Shown piece after piece: positions 8,531 to 16,790 of a stretch of DNA of 55,203 nt (position 1 is its first letter; every line of letters begins with the position of its first letter). Position numbers and translations under genes: made by a program. Source of the stretch: UBA7446 sp049596455 (lineage in GTDB: Bacteria > Bacteroidota > Bacteroidia > Flavobacteriales > Flavobacteriaceae); the NCBI GenBank assembly GCA_049596455.1, contig JBMYLP010000010.1:1-55203 (forward strand), in the 5' to 3' direction. The notes under the pieces are model-generated. The model was given only the letters and a program-made list of their open reading frames with translations, made no database searches and was not told where the DNA came from.

Positions 8531-11002
8531 TTACTTCTTTTTGGTGCGTTTTTTCTTGGGTTTTTGCTTTTCAAGTAGTGCCATGGCTTGAGTAAGCGTC
8601 ATTTTTGATACATCTACATCTTTGGAAAGCTCTACCTTTTGTTTGCCCTTAATTAGATTATGCCTGCCCCAACGTGCTTTCTCAATACGAACGCCTTCGT
8701 CTTCCCAATGCTTAACCACCCGTTCAGCTTCTTTTTTCTTTTTATCCTCAATAAGCGTAGCGATATCGTCTTGACTCAACGCATCAAAATCATACTTTTT
8801 TGACACATTAATAAACCAGCCATTCCATTTGATAAAAGGTCCGAAACGTCCAACGCCTTTGGTTACGGGTAATTCCTCATAGGTAGCAATCGGTGCATCC
8901 GCAAGTCGTTTTTCTTTAATAAGTGCCACAGCTTCATCCAAAGTAGTTGTAAGTGGATTTTTGCCTTTTGGCAAGGAAATAAACGATTTTCCATGACGCA
9001 CATAAGGTCCATAACGCCCATTATTTACTTCCACAATTTCGGAGTCAAATTCGCCCAACTGCATGGGAAGTTTAAATAAATCTAAGGCTTCTTCAAATGT
9101 GATTTTTGCCAACTGCTGATCGGGGTGCAGGCTTGCAAAAAGGGGTTTTTCTTCATCATCAACAGTGCCAATTTGTGCCATAGCACCAAATTTACCCAAG
9201 CGTACACTAAGCTGACGCCCCGATTTAGGGTCTACACCCAAAATGCGTTCGCCAATTTCACGCTGCGCATTATTACGAACATCCTCTACTACAGGATGAA
9301 AATCATTATAAAATGATTTCATTATGTCTTTCCAGTCTTCTTTGCCAAGGGCAATGGAGTCAAAATCTTGTTCTACTTTGGCGGTAAAATTATAATCAAC
9401 GATATGCGGAAAATTAGCAACCAAAAAGTCGTTGACAAGCCTTCCCACATCTGTTGGAACAAGCTTTCCCTTTTCAGAACCTACGCGCTCGGTCAACGTT
9501 TGTTTTTTAATGCTATCTGAGGCTAGGGTCAACTGCGTGTACTTGCGCTCTGTCCCTTCAACTGTACCTTTTTCTACATATTTTCTATTGATAATGGTAG
9601 TAATGGTTGGCGCATACGTGGAAGGCCTTCCAATGCCCAACTCTTCTAGCCGCTTTACCAAAGATGCCTCTGTATAACGCGCTGGCGGACGGGTAAATCG
9701 CTCGGTTGCGGTTATGGTTTTGGCGTTAAGCGTGTCGCCTTGCGTCATTTTTGGAAGTAAGCCTTCGGCAGATTCCTCTTCTTCGTCTTTTCCTTCCAAA
9801 TAAACTTTTAAAAACCCTTCAAACGTAATTACTTCTCCGCGAGCCATAAACAAAATATCGTGCTTATCGGCGCTGATTTGTGCGGTGGTTCGCTCCAGTT
9901 TGGCATCGCTCATTTGCGAAGCAATGGTGCGTTTCCAAATAAGCTCATACAATCGTTGCTCATCAGAGGCAGCATCAACGCGCATCTTGCTCAAATTGGT
10001 TGGGCGAATAGCTTCGTGCGCTTCTTGCGCCCCTTTGTTTTTGGTTTTATACACACGTGTTTTGGCATAGTCTGCGCCATACGATTTGGTAATAACTTCT
10101 TTTGCTTCGTTAAGAGCTTGTTTTGAAAGATTTACACTATCGGTTCGCATATAGGTAATGTACCCTGCCTCGTACAATCGCTGGGCATTTGACATGGTAC
10201 GACTCACAGAAAAGCCTAATTTTCTAGAAGCTTCCTGCTGCAAGGTTGATGTTGTAAAGGGTGCCGTTGGCGATTTTTTTGCGGGTTTTTTTTCAAGTCC
10301 AGAAACCGAAAAAACAGCATCGCTGTTCTTAGATAAAAATACTTGAGCTTCTGCTTCAGTATCAAATGTTTTGGCAGTGGAAGCTTTGACTACTTTTCCC
10401 TCACTAGTAACAAATTCTCCCTGAATTTTGAAAACCGCTTTGGGCATAAAGGCTTCAATCTCACGTTCGCGCTCTACCAGTATCCTCACGGATACAGATT
10501 GCACACGCCCAGCAGATAATCCGCCCTTAACCTTGCGCCACAAAATAGGGGATAATTCATACCCTACTAATCTATCCAAAACCCTGCGCGCCTGTTGCGC
10601 ATCTACCAAATGTTGGTTAATGCTGCGCGGGTGTGCTATAGCGTGTCGAATGGCATTTTTGGTAATCTCATGAAAAACAATGCGCTTGGTGTTGTTTTGG
10701 TCTAAATCTAACTGCTCTGCCAAATGCCATGCGATTGCTTCTCCCTCACGATCTTCATCACTCGCCAGCCAAACCATTTCTGCTTTTTTGGCTAGTGATT
10801 TCAATTCTCTTACTACTTTTTTCTTGTCATCGTTTACAATATAATTTGGGCTAAAATCGCCATCGACATCAACGCCTAGCTCTTTTGCAGGAAGGTCTGA
10901 AATATGTCCATAGCTGGAAACAACTTTGAATTTTTCTCCCAAAAACCGCTCTATAGTTTTGGCTTTTGCAGGGGACTCCACGATGACTAAATTGTTGGGC
11001 AT
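8531..11002 (-). CDS. topA: DNA topoisomerase I
   Basis: An 823-residue type IA topoisomerase that relaxes negative supercoils. The N-terminal Toprim motif (NLVIVESPAKAKTIERFLG) is followed by SDEDREGEAIAWHL, and the active-site Tyr lies in YITYMRTDS. The C-terminal part carries repeated GRYGPYVRHGKSF / GRFGPFIKWNGWF modules instead of Cys zinc ribbons, and a basic tail (KPKKKRTKKK). I chose ATG 11002: the longer frame to 11062 has no family similarity before the Toprim motif, and a -7 promoter box lies between the two. Confidence 0.95.
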   Translation of the reverse strand: MPNNLVIVESPAKAKTIERFLGEKFKVVSSYGHISDLPAKELGVDVDGDFSPNYIVNDDKKKVVRELKSLAKKAEMVWLASDEDREGEAIAWHLAEQLDLDQNNTKRIVFHEITKNAIRHAIAHPRSINQHLVDAQQARRVLDRLVGYELSPILWRKVKGGLSAGRVQSVSVRILVEREREIEAFMPKAVFKIQGEFVTSEGKVVKASTAKTFDTEAEAQVFLSKNSDAVFSVSGLEKKPAKKSPTAPFTTSTLQQEASRKLGFSVSRTMSNAQRLYEAGYITYMRTDSVNLSKQALNEAKEVITKSYGADYAKTRVYKTKNKGAQEAHEAIRPTNLSKMRVDAASDEQRLYELIWKRTIASQMSDAKLERTTAQISADKHDILFMARGEVITFEGFLKVYLEGKDEEEESAEGLLPKMTQGDTLNAKTITATERFTRPPARYTEASLVKRLEELGIGRPSTYAPTITTIINRKYVEKGTVEGTERKYTQLTLASDSIKKQTLTERVGSEKGKLVPTDVGRLVNDFLVANFPHIVDYNFTAKVEQDFDSIALGKEDWKDIMKSFYNDFHPVVEDVRNNAQREIGERILGVDPKSGRQLSVRLGKFGAMAQIGTVDDEEKPLFASLHPDQQLAKITFEEALDLFKLPMQLGEFDSEIVEVNNGRYGPYVRHGKSFISLPKGKNPLTTTLDEAVALIKEKRLADAPIATYEELPVTKGVGRFGPFIKWNGWFINVSKKYDFDALSQDDIATLIEDKKKKEAERVVKHWEDEGVRIEKARWGRHNLIKGKQKVELSKDVDVSKMTLTQAMALLEKQKPKKKRTKKK

Positions 11003-11019
11003 TGGAATAATTTTCGGAA

Positions 11020-11050
11020 CAAAAGTAGAAGAATTTATGGTTTGTAAAAA
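11020..11050 (-). promoter_or_regulatory. Probable topA promoter
   Basis: On the minus strand TACTTTTG (11020-11027) matches TAnnTTTG. Exactly 19 bases upstream is TTTT (11047-11050), three of four bases of the -33 TTTG. The predicted transcript starts about 13 bases before ATG 11002, which supports that start. Confidence 0.6.
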
Positions 11051-11069
11051 TTGTGAACGCATTAAATTT

Positions 11070-11080
11070 TGTCAATGACA
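11070..11080. promoter_or_regulatory. TGTCA-A-TGACA inverted repeat
   Basis: A perfect 11-base palindrome lies between the divergent genes topA and the YeeE/YedE pair. It shares the TGTCA half-site with repeats upstream of miaB and groES. A binding site is possible; no factor is known. Confidence 0.35.
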
Positions 11081-11150
11081 GGCTGCTAAAGGTGCAAATT
11101 GAAATTTTAAAACACCCTGTTTCAATACCAATTTATAGAATTTGCATTCA

Positions 11151-11158
11151 TATATTTG
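11151..11158 (+). promoter_or_regulatory. Possible -7 box of the YeeE/YedE pair
   Basis: TATATTTG matches TAnnTTTG and lies 14 bases before the ATG at 11173. A good -33 element at 19 bases is missing. Confidence 0.4.
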
Positions 11159-11172
11159 AATAAATTTAATAC

Positions 11173-11730
11173 ATGAATATTATTACAGATCCTTGGCCGT
11201 GGTACATCGGTGGTCCTGCCATTGCAGTGGTTTTATTTTTACTGCTTTTTTCTGAAAAACAATTTGGAATGTCTTCCAACCTACGCACGCTTTGTGCGAT
11301 GGCAGGAGCGGGTAAAAAAACAGCTTTTTTTAATTTCGATTGGCGCCAATATCGTTGGAACTTGGTAGTTGCCCTAGGTGCAGCAGCAGGTGGTTTTTTA
11401 GCTAATAACTACATGACTGACGGAACAGTAGGTGCCATTAATCAAGATGTGGTTTTACAACTCAACAGCTTAGGAGTTGAAGGCGCAGGCAAAGACTATA
11501 TGCCAGAAACGTTTTTTAGTACAGATGCCTTTTCTAATCCGAAGACGTTAGTCCTACTAGCACTTGGCGGCTTTTTGGTTGGCTTTGGAACGCGCTATGC
11601 TGGGGGCTGTACGTCAGGTCATGCTATTTCTGGTTTAAGCAATTTACAATTGCCCTCCTTCATTGCTGTGATTGGATTCTTTATAGGCGGATTACTTATG
11701 AATCACTTTTTATTACCTTATTTATTATGA
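11173..11730 (+). CDS. YeeE/YedE-family sulfur transporter, N-terminal half
   Basis: A 185-residue integral membrane protein with about four hydrophobic helices and the family signature GTRYAGGCTSGHAISGLSNL, whose Cys lies in the membrane pore. YeeE/YedE (TsuA-like) proteins import thiosulfate or related sulfur species. Bacteroidetes commonly split the transporter into two short proteins, and the second half follows with a four-base overlap (ATGA). No rhodanese or persulfide dioxygenase gene is next to it here, so the substrate is open. Confidence 0.85.
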   Translation: MNIITDPWPWYIGGPAIAVVLFLLLFSEKQFGMSSNLRTLCAMAGAGKKTAFFNFDWRQYRWNLVVALGAAAGGFLANNYMTDGTVGAINQDVVLQLNSLGVEGAGKDYMPETFFSTDAFSNPKTLVLLALGGFLVGFGTRYAGGCTSGHAISGLSNLQLPSFIAVIGFFIGGLLMNHFLLPYLL

Positions 11731-12143
11731 AACGCGTACTACTTTACTTTTCAATCGGTATCCTTTTTGGAATTATTATGATTAAATCCGAGGCTGCTTC
11801 TTGGTTTCGCATCTACGAAATGTTCCAATTTAAGTCCTTCCACATGTATGGTATCATTGGTGCTGCTGTTGCATTAGGACTTGTGGTTACGCAAACCATA
11901 AAACGCTTTAAACTTAGATCATTTTTTGGTGAGGAGATTCAAATTCCATCTAAAGCGAAATTGGTAAAAGCACCGCTTTTTGGTGGAATTATTTTCGGGC
12001 TGGGTTGGGCGCTTACAGGTGCATGCCCCGGACCCATTTACGTGCTTATTGGCGCAGGGTATTTTCCAGTACTTATTGTCTTAGCATCTGCCATTTTAGG
12101 AACATATTGCTATGGCGTTCTCAAGCCAAGGTTACCTCATTAG
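11727..12143 (+). CDS. YeeE/YedE-family sulfur transporter, C-terminal half
   Basis: A 138-residue membrane protein with about four helices and the second pore signature GWALTGACPGPIYVLIGAGY, again with a Cys in the conserved Gly-rich turn. It overlaps the upstream half by four bases, so the two are co-translated and should form one transporter. No terminator was found behind it; miaB begins 69 bases on. Confidence 0.85.
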   Translation: MKRVLLYFSIGILFGIIMIKSEAASWFRIYEMFQFKSFHMYGIIGAAVALGLVVTQTIKRFKLRSFFGEEIQIPSKAKLVKAPLFGGIIFGLGWALTGACPGPIYVLIGAGYFPVLIVLASAILGTYCYGVLKPRLPH

Positions 12144-12157
12144 CAAAAATTAGCGCA

Positions 12158-12170
12158 TGACAAAATGTCA
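12158..12170. promoter_or_regulatory. TGACA-AAA-TGTCA inverted repeat upstream of miaB
   Basis: A perfect inverted repeat with a three-base spacer lies 42 bases before the miaB ATG. The TGTCA half-site recurs with the same three-base spacing before groES (TGTCA-TCC-TGTCA). It could be the site of the activator encoded by the second gene of this operon; that is inference. Confidence 0.45.
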
Positions 12171-12212
12171 ATTCCATTGATATTTTGTACTTTTACGAGC
12201 TAATAATTTTGG

Positions 12213-13694
12213 ATGCATCAAGCTAAAGAGATAGAAACAAAAAACCCGAATACCTTCAATGGTGAGGTGTTGGAACTAGATTCGAAAACTGCTTCAGGTG
12301 ATAAGAAAATGTTTATCGAGTCGTACGGCTGCCAGATGAACTTTTCTGATAGCGAAATCGTAGCGTCTATTCTTGGCGAAGCTGGATATAAAACTACCAC
12401 CCAACTTAACGATGCGGATTTAATTCTAGTAAACACCTGTTCTATACGAGAAAAAGCAGAGCAAACCGTGCGCAATCGCTTAGAAGCTTTTCAGGGTGTA
12501 AAAAAAACAAATCCAAACGTTAAAGTGGGGGTTTTAGGCTGTATGGCAGAACGACTTAAAAGTGCGTTTTTAGAGGAAGAAAAAATTGTGGATTTGGTGG
12601 TTGGACCAGATGCCTACAAAGACCTTCCTAATCTTGTAGCGGAAGTTGAGGAAGGACGTGATGCCGTAAACGTAATCCTTTCAAAAGAAGAAACCTACGG
12701 CGATGTACAACCCGTACGCTTGCAGTCTAATGGAGTAACGGCTTTTGTTTCCATTACCCGTGGTTGTGACAACATGTGTACCTTTTGTGTGGTGCCCTTT
12801 ACTAGAGGTCGTGAGCGTAGCCGTGACCCAAAAAGTATTTTAGAAGAGATGAATACGCTAGCCAAAGCGGGCTATAAAGAAGTAACATTACTTGGGCAGA
12901 ATGTGGATAGTTATTTGTGGTACGGCGGTGGTCCTAAAAAAGACTTTGCCAAAGCAAGTGCATTGCAACAGAAAACAGCCGTTCATTTCCATCAATTGTT
13001 AGACTTGGTTGCGCAAGCACACCCAGGTATTCGCATCCGATTTTCAACTTCCAACCCTCAAGATATGACACGCGATGTACTGCATATTATGGCGAAACAT
13101 CCCAATGTGTGCAACTACATTCACTTGCCCGTTCAATCGGGAAGCAATGCAGTGCTAAAAGCCATGAATCGCCAGCATACGCGTGAAGAATACATGGAGC
13201 TTATTGATGATATTAAGCGTATTATTCCCGACTGCGGTATTTCACAAGACATGATTGCTGGCTTTCCTGATGAAACCGAATCCGATCACCAAGACACCCT
13301 GAGCCTTATGGAGTATGTAAAGTATGACTTTGGGTTTATGTTTATGTATTCAGAACGTCCGGGAACTCCTGCCGCAAAAAAATTGGAAGACAACATTCCA
13401 CAAGAGGTTAAAAAAAGACGTTTACAAGATATTGTTGCCTTGCAGCAAGCGCATGGGCGTTACAGAAATGAGCAATTTGTTGGCAAAACGGTTGAAGTGC
13501 TTATTGAAAAAGAATCTAAAAAATCAGATGCGCAATGGAGTGGTCGTACGCAACAAAACACCGTTGTGGTGTTTCCAAAACAACACTATACTATTGGCGA
13601 TTTTGTATATGTGAAAATTGATTCTTGTACCTCGGCAACGCTACTTGGTAACGCCATAGATTTTGGTCCAACGCAAAGCTACCACCATGGATAA
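12213..13694 (+). CDS. miaB: tRNA 2-methylthio-N6-dimethylallyladenosine synthase MiaB
   Basis: A 493-residue radical-SAM methylthiotransferase that adds a methylthio group to i6A37 of tRNAs. Three Cys of the N-terminal domain are visible (ESYGCQMN, NTCSIRE, LGCMAERL), followed by the radical-SAM CxxxCxxC (CDNMCTFC, preceded by SITRG) and a C-terminal TRAM domain. About 30 residues precede the conserved core, a normal extension in this phylum. The end overlaps the next gene by eight bases, tying MiaB to the sigma-54 activator. Confidence 0.95.
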   Translation: MHQAKEIETKNPNTFNGEVLELDSKTASGDKKMFIESYGCQMNFSDSEIVASILGEAGYKTTTQLNDADLILVNTCSIREKAEQTVRNRLEAFQGVKKTNPNVKVGVLGCMAERLKSAFLEEEKIVDLVVGPDAYKDLPNLVAEVEEGRDAVNVILSKEETYGDVQPVRLQSNGVTAFVSITRGCDNMCTFCVVPFTRGRERSRDPKSILEEMNTLAKAGYKEVTLLGQNVDSYLWYGGGPKKDFAKASALQQKTAVHFHQLLDLVAQAHPGIRIRFSTSNPQDMTRDVLHIMAKHPNVCNYIHLPVQSGSNAVLKAMNRQHTREEYMELIDDIKRIIPDCGISQDMIAGFPDETESDHQDTLSLMEYVKYDFGFMFMYSERPGTPAAKKLEDNIPQEVKKRRLQDIVALQQAHGRYRNEQFVGKTVEVLIEKESKKSDAQWSGRTQQNTVVVFPKQHYTIGDFVYVKIDSCTSATLLGNAIDFGPTQSYHHG

Positions 13695-14931
13695 CGTTCA
13701 AAACATCAAACAGCGATTTGGCATTATTGGCAATGATACGCAGTTAAACTTTGCCATAGGCAAAGCCGTTCGAGTAGCCCCAACAGAAATATCGGTATTG
13801 GTCACAGGTGAATCGGGAGTTGGAAAAGAAGTTTTTCCACGCATCATTCATCAATTATCTAATCGAAAACACGGCAAATTTATTGCCGTGAACTGTGGAG
13901 CCATCCCTGAAGGAACGATTGATTCAGAACTTTTTGGGCACGAAAAAGGTGCATTTACGGGCGCAACTCAAACCCGAAGTGGCTATTTTGAGGTGGCTCA
14001 CGGCGGAACTATTTTCTTGGACGAAGTGGGTGAATTACCTCTTGCCACACAAGTACGATTATTACGTGTATTAGAAAACGGTGAATTTCTAAAAGTAGGC
14101 TCATCAAAAGTGCAAAAAACAGATGTACGCGTGGTTGCCGCCACTAACGTCCAAATGATGGAAGCCATCCAAAAAGGAAAATTTAGAGAAGACCTATACT
14201 ACCGATTAAGTACAGTAGAAATTAACTTGCCCCCCCTTAGAGAGCGCAAGGGAGACATCCATTTGCTATTTCGAAAATTTGCTGCCGATTTTGCCCAAAA
14301 ATACCGCATGCCCACCGTACGTTTAGACGAACAGGCACAAGGTGTTTTGGAACAACAACAATGGGCTGGGAACATACGGCAACTTCGAAATATTGCCGAA
14401 CAACTCTCGGTTTTGGAACAGGAACGTACCATTACAGCACCTCTTTTACGGCAATACCTTCCTACGACTAAGGCAAATCTTCCAGCCGTAATAAACACAA
14501 AAGAATCGGGAGGCGATTTTGCTTCGGAAAGGGAAATTTTGTACAAGGTATTGTTTGATATGAAATCAGATTTGAATGACCTCAAAAAACTCACACATGA
14601 GTTAATGAATACCTCAAATATGGATCAAGCTAAGGAACAGCACGAAGGATTGATTCAAAAAATTTACGGAGAAGAAACCCCTTCTGAAGAGGCCCTACCT
14701 TTTGAGGCATCACATGAAACGGCTAGAGAATCTGCGCCTTACAATGACAATTTTGACTTTGCCGAAGAAGTACAGGAAGCCGAAACTTTATCACTTCAAG
14801 ACAAAGAGTTAGAACTAATTGTTAAAGCATTAGAACGCAATAACGGAAGACGAAAAGCCGCTGCGGCTGAATTAGGAATTTCAGAGCGCACATTGTATCG
14901 AAAAATCAAGCAATTTGACTTAGATTTATAG
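13687..14931 (+). CDS. Sigma-54-dependent activator without a sensor domain
   Basis: A 414-residue AAA+ enhancer-binding protein: Walker A GESGVGKE (41-48), the sigma-54 contact loop GAFTGA (88-93), Walker B IFLDE (109-113) and Arg fingers in REDLYYRL (168-174). A linker rich in acidic residues (about 270-370) precedes a Fis-type helix-turn-helix at the very C-terminus (RRKAAAAELGISERTLYRKI). There is no receiver, GAF or PAS domain; the AAA+ core starts at once, as in PspF. I chose ATG 13687, overlapping miaB by eight bases; the longer frame from 13663 adds only miaB-overlapping residues. A -24/-12 promoter lies three genes downstream at groES. Confidence 0.9.
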   Translation: MDNVQNIKQRFGIIGNDTQLNFAIGKAVRVAPTEISVLVTGESGVGKEVFPRIIHQLSNRKHGKFIAVNCGAIPEGTIDSELFGHEKGAFTGATQTRSGYFEVAHGGTIFLDEVGELPLATQVRLLRVLENGEFLKVGSSKVQKTDVRVVAATNVQMMEAIQKGKFREDLYYRLSTVEINLPPLRERKGDIHLLFRKFAADFAQKYRMPTVRLDEQAQGVLEQQQWAGNIRQLRNIAEQLSVLEQERTITAPLLRQYLPTTKANLPAVINTKESGGDFASEREILYKVLFDMKSDLNDLKKLTHELMNTSNMDQAKEQHEGLIQKIYGEETPSEEALPFEASHETARESAPYNDNFDFAEEVQEAETLSLQDKELELIVKALERNNGRRKAAAAELGISERTLYRKIKQFDLDL

Positions 14932-14932
14932 C

Positions 14933-15439
14933 ATGAAAAGAATAGCTTTCTTGGCGTTTTTGCTTCTTACAAGCTGTAAGTATTATTCTTTTACAGGTGC
15001 GTCTATTCCGGAAGGAGCAGAAACGGTACAGGTAAACTTTTTTGTTAATAATGCTGCAGATGAAGTAGGTTCTGTTTTTGAACCTGGGCTTGACAGAGAC
15101 TTTACCAATGCAGTTCAAGAAATGCTGCTCAATCAAACCAATTTGGAACTTACTAACGTTAATGGACATCTTATTTATGAGGGTGAAATTGTTGAGTACC
15201 GTGTGAGTCCGATGACAGCAACCGCCCAGCAAACAGCTGCGCAAAACCGACTTACAATGGCAGTTAATGTGCGCTATTTTAATACGCTCAATGAAGATGA
15301 TGATTTTGAAAAACGATTTAGCTTTTTTTATGATTTTAATGCTTTGGCGCAACTTCAGTCTGTACAAGCGGAAGCGCATGAAGTTCTTTTTGAACGTATT
15401 ACACAAGATATTTTTAATGAATCCTTAGCCAAATGGTAA
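14933..15439 (+). CDS. lptE: LptE-family LPS-assembly lipoprotein
   Basis: A 168-residue protein with a lipoprotein signal peptide (lipobox LTSC, Cys15) and the Bacteroidetes LptE pattern (YSFTGASIPEGAETVQVNFF, later VEYRVSPMTATAQQTAAQNRL). LptE plugs the LptD outer-membrane barrel that inserts lipopolysaccharide. It starts one base after the activator stop and overlaps the next gene by seven bases. Confidence 0.85.
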   Translation: MKRIAFLAFLLLTSCKYYSFTGASIPEGAETVQVNFFVNNAADEVGSVFEPGLDRDFTNAVQEMLLNQTNLELTNVNGHLIYEGEIVEYRVSPMTATAQQTAAQNRLTMAVNVRYFNTLNEDDDFEKRFSFFYDFNALAQLQSVQAEAHEVLFERITQDIFNESLAKW

Positions 15440-16044
15440 GTCATAAGCGTACATATTTGACAAAGCTTCGCCAAAAAGGCAACGAAGAGCCAAAAGCTAC
15501 ATTAAATCATTTGGACACGTTGGTGCAACAATATCCCTACTTCCAAGCCCTTCATTATTTGAGCTGGCAAATTGCGCATGATAATAATTTACCCGAAGAA
15601 GCATCGCTGCTAAAGTCGAGTTCGATACATACTAAAAGCAGGCTGCATCTAATCCCAAATCCGAGTGCTGCGACTGATATAATTCAAGTTACTACTGCGC
15701 AAGACACCTCTGATGAAGTTCGATCGTTTGTGGATTGGCTCCAGCAATTGGATACCGTGCCATCAAATGGGAATGAGCAAAATAGGTTAATCGATAAGTT
15801 TATTGCAGATGCGCCCAGAATGACAGTTTCCAAATCAATAGAGAAACAACAAGATTTAACCAAAAAACAACAGTTTGACGAACACACACTCATGACCGAA
15901 ACATTGGCGGAAGTGTACTTCAAACAAGGAAAGTTAAAAAAGGCAAAAAAAGCCTATGAGATATTAGCATTGAAATATCCAGAAAAAAGTGGTTTCTTTG
16001 CTGACCAAATTCGAAAAATTACGAACGCACAAAAAGACAGTTGA
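15433..16044 (+). CDS. TPR-like protein between lptE and secG
   Basis: A 203-residue soluble protein without signal peptide. The C-terminal part (about 150-195) reads like one tetratricopeptide repeat (ETLAEVYFKQGKLKKAKKAYE followed by LALKYPEKSGFF), and an N-terminal segment (YPYFQALHYLSWQIAH) could be another helical pair. The middle is Ser/Thr/Asp-rich and probably flexible. Role unknown; a scaffold or chaperone function with the envelope genes is inference from the operon. It overlaps lptE by seven bases and ends one base before secG. Confidence 0.7.
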   Translation: MVSHKRTYLTKLRQKGNEEPKATLNHLDTLVQQYPYFQALHYLSWQIAHDNNLPEEASLLKSSSIHTKSRLHLIPNPSAATDIIQVTTAQDTSDEVRSFVDWLQQLDTVPSNGNEQNRLIDKFIADAPRMTVSKSIEKQQDLTKKQQFDEHTLMTETLAEVYFKQGKLKKAKKAYEILALKYPEKSGFFADQIRKITNAQKDS

Positions 16045-16045
16045 C

Positions 16046-16402
16046 ATGAGTACATTTTCCATTTTTTTAGGACTAACCGTTATCATTTGCTTTTTGCTCA
16101 TTTTGGTGGTCATGGTGCAAAACCCCAAAGGAGGAGGGTTATCTTCTGCGTTTGGCGGTAGTTCACAACAGCTTGGCGGGGTACAAAAAACCACTGATTT
16201 CTTAGACCGAAGCACTTGGGTCTTAGCCGCCCTTTTATTGGTGCTTATCCTGATTTCAAACTCTATGATTAGTCTTCCTACTGATGGAAACGAATCTACA
16301 CTTGTAGACGAAAGCGCTATTGAAGAGGTTATTCAGGAAGAGATTCCTGAAGAAATCCCAGAAGAATTACCTGAAGTGCCCGAAACTAGCGGTGACAATT
16401 AA
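16046..16402 (+). CDS. secG: Preprotein translocase subunit SecG
   Basis: A 118-residue protein with two transmembrane helices flanking the conserved loop QNPKGGGLSSAFGGS, the SecG signature; SecG assists SecYE during protein export. The C-terminal ~35 residues are a Glu/Pro tail (EEIPEEIPEELPEVPE) typical of Bacteroidetes SecG. The start is ATG 16046; the frame further upstream (from 15989) overlaps the preceding gene and has no similarity. Confidence 0.92.
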   Translation: MSTFSIFLGLTVIICFLLILVVMVQNPKGGGLSSAFGGSSQQLGGVQKTTDFLDRSTWVLAALLLVLILISNSMISLPTDGNESTLVDESAIEEVIQEEIPEEIPEELPEVPETSGDN

Positions 16403-16421
16403 TTCAGGTGTCATCCTGTCA
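16393..16421 (+). promoter_or_regulatory. TGACA / TGTCA / TGTCA cluster before groES
   Basis: TGACA at 16393-16397 and TGTCA at 16409-16413 and 16417-16421; the last two are a direct repeat with a three-base spacer. The cluster ends 33 bases before the -24 element of the groES promoter, a plausible place for an activator site. Part of it overlaps the secG stop. Confidence 0.45.
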
Positions 16422-16454
16422 GCATTTTTGTTCAATATCTTGGTAAAATTTCAC

Positions 16455-16470
16455 TTGGCACAATTGATGC
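16455..16470 (+). promoter_or_regulatory. Sigma-54-type (-24/-12) promoter of groESL
   Basis: TTGGCACAATTGATGC fits the sigma-54 consensus TTGGCACGnnnnTTGC: GG and GC are separated by exactly ten bases, and mismatches are limited to the G after CAC and the first T of TTGC. Transcription would start near 16482, 15 bases before the groES ATG. No good TAnnTTTG box competes with it in 16403-16496. Confidence 0.65.
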
Positions 16471-16496
16471 TAAATCTTTAAAAAATAATAACAAAC

Positions 16497-16778
16497 ATGA
16501 GTACGATCAATATCAAACCCTTGGCTGACCGTGTAGTTGTTGAGCCTTTAGCGGCTGAAACTACTACAGCGTCGGGAATTATTATCCCTGACACAGCCAA
16601 AGAAAAACCACAAAAAGGGACTGTTGTTGCAACAGGTCCTGGAACCAAAGACGATGCCATCACTGTGCAAGTGGGCGATACTGTTTTGTATGGTAAATAC
16701 GCTGGAACTGAACTTAAACTCGACGGCGGAGATTACCTTATCATGCGCGAAAGCGATATTCTAGCAATTGTTTCATAA
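16497..16778 (+). CDS. groES: Co-chaperonin GroES
   Basis: A 93-residue GroES: NIKPLADRVVVEPL at the start, the mobile loop with TTASGIIIPDTAKEKPQKG, and the end GDYLIMRESDILAIV. It caps the GroEL chamber during ATP-driven protein folding. Usual family length. It is separated from groEL by 12 bases and follows a -24/-12 promoter. Confidence 0.97.
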   Translation: MSTINIKPLADRVVVEPLAAETTTASGIIIPDTAKEKPQKGTVVATGPGTKDDAITVQVGDTVLYGKYAGTELKLDGGDYLIMRESDILAIVS

Positions 16779-16790
16779 TTAAATAAAGAC

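Noticed and set aside
11003..11062. Longer start for topA
   Set aside because: The extra 20 residues lack family similarity and a probable promoter lies inside them.
16403..16496. CIRCE element upstream of groES
   Set aside because: No nine-base inverted repeat of the CIRCE type is present; only TGTCA half-sites and the -24/-12 element were found.
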